This document shows, piece by piece, positions 5,506 to 5,511 of a DNA stretch of 5,511 nucleotides; position 1 is the first letter of the stretch; every line of letters begins with the position of its first letter. The notes under the pieces are model-generated. The model made no database searches. It was not told the DNA's origin and was given only the letters and a program-made list of their open reading frames with translations. Origin of the DNA: RGIG426 sp045643425 (GTDB lineage Bacteria; Bacillota; Clostridia; Oscillospirales; Acutalibacteraceae); assembly GCA_045643425.1 (NCBI GenBank), contig JAZUKW010000113.1, positions 1 through 5,511 on the forward strand. The letters are read 5' to 3'. The position numbers were made by a program, and so were the translations under genes.

Positions 5506-5511
5506 AAGAAA

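Noticed and set aside
1..5511. A single five-gene functional system
   Set aside because: Strong terminators at 2541-2572 and 4434-4469 and a separate promoter before adenosine deaminase split the genes, and the enzymes belong to unrelated pathways.

Overview
The window is GC-rich, fully coding on the + strand, and holds five genes with strong purine-rich Shine-Dalgarno sites (AAGGAG, AGGAGG, AAGGGG) and U-tract intrinsic terminators. This layout and the protein families fit a GC-rich member of the Firmicutes, probably an anaerobic Clostridia (Oscillospirales-like). That placement is an inference from style and families, not from a marker gene. No RNA gene, insertion sequence, CRISPR array or long repeat is visible.

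Region 1 (1-2508) is a two-gene operon: a class II fumarate hydratase, cut at its 5' end by the window edge, and a small bacterial-type malic enzyme 12 nt downstream whose Shine-Dalgarno overlaps the fumarase stop. Together they convert fumarate to malate and then to pyruvate, CO2 and NAD(P)H. A good intrinsic terminator at 2541-2572 closes the operon.

Region 2 (2573-4469) is the least ordinary part. It encodes a macro-domain protein of the MacroD/YmdB type fused to a C-terminal XRE-like helix-turn-helix region, followed after 103 nt by a small cytosolic VWA-domain protein with an intact MIDAS metal site. The gap between them holds a 17-bp hairpin with an AAAA loop and a T-rich tail, ending one base before the VWA ribosome binding site. 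A TATACT -10-like box lies at the 5' foot of this hairpin, so transcripts started there would lack the 5' arm, whereas readthrough from the macro gene would carry the complete terminator-like structure. The pair may act in ADP-ribose signalling or stress response, but nothing in the window proves this. A 15-bp-stem terminator follows the VWA gene.

Region 3 (4459-5505) is a complete adenosine deaminase gene. Its likely promoter (TTGTCT, 17 nt, TAGAAT) begins inside the 3' arm of the preceding terminator, a very compact junction. Its downstream terminator is outside the window.

In short: central carbon metabolism (fumarate to pyruvate), then a possible ADP-ribose-sensing macro/VWA module, then purine salvage. 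The five genes look like three or four transcription units rather than one system.
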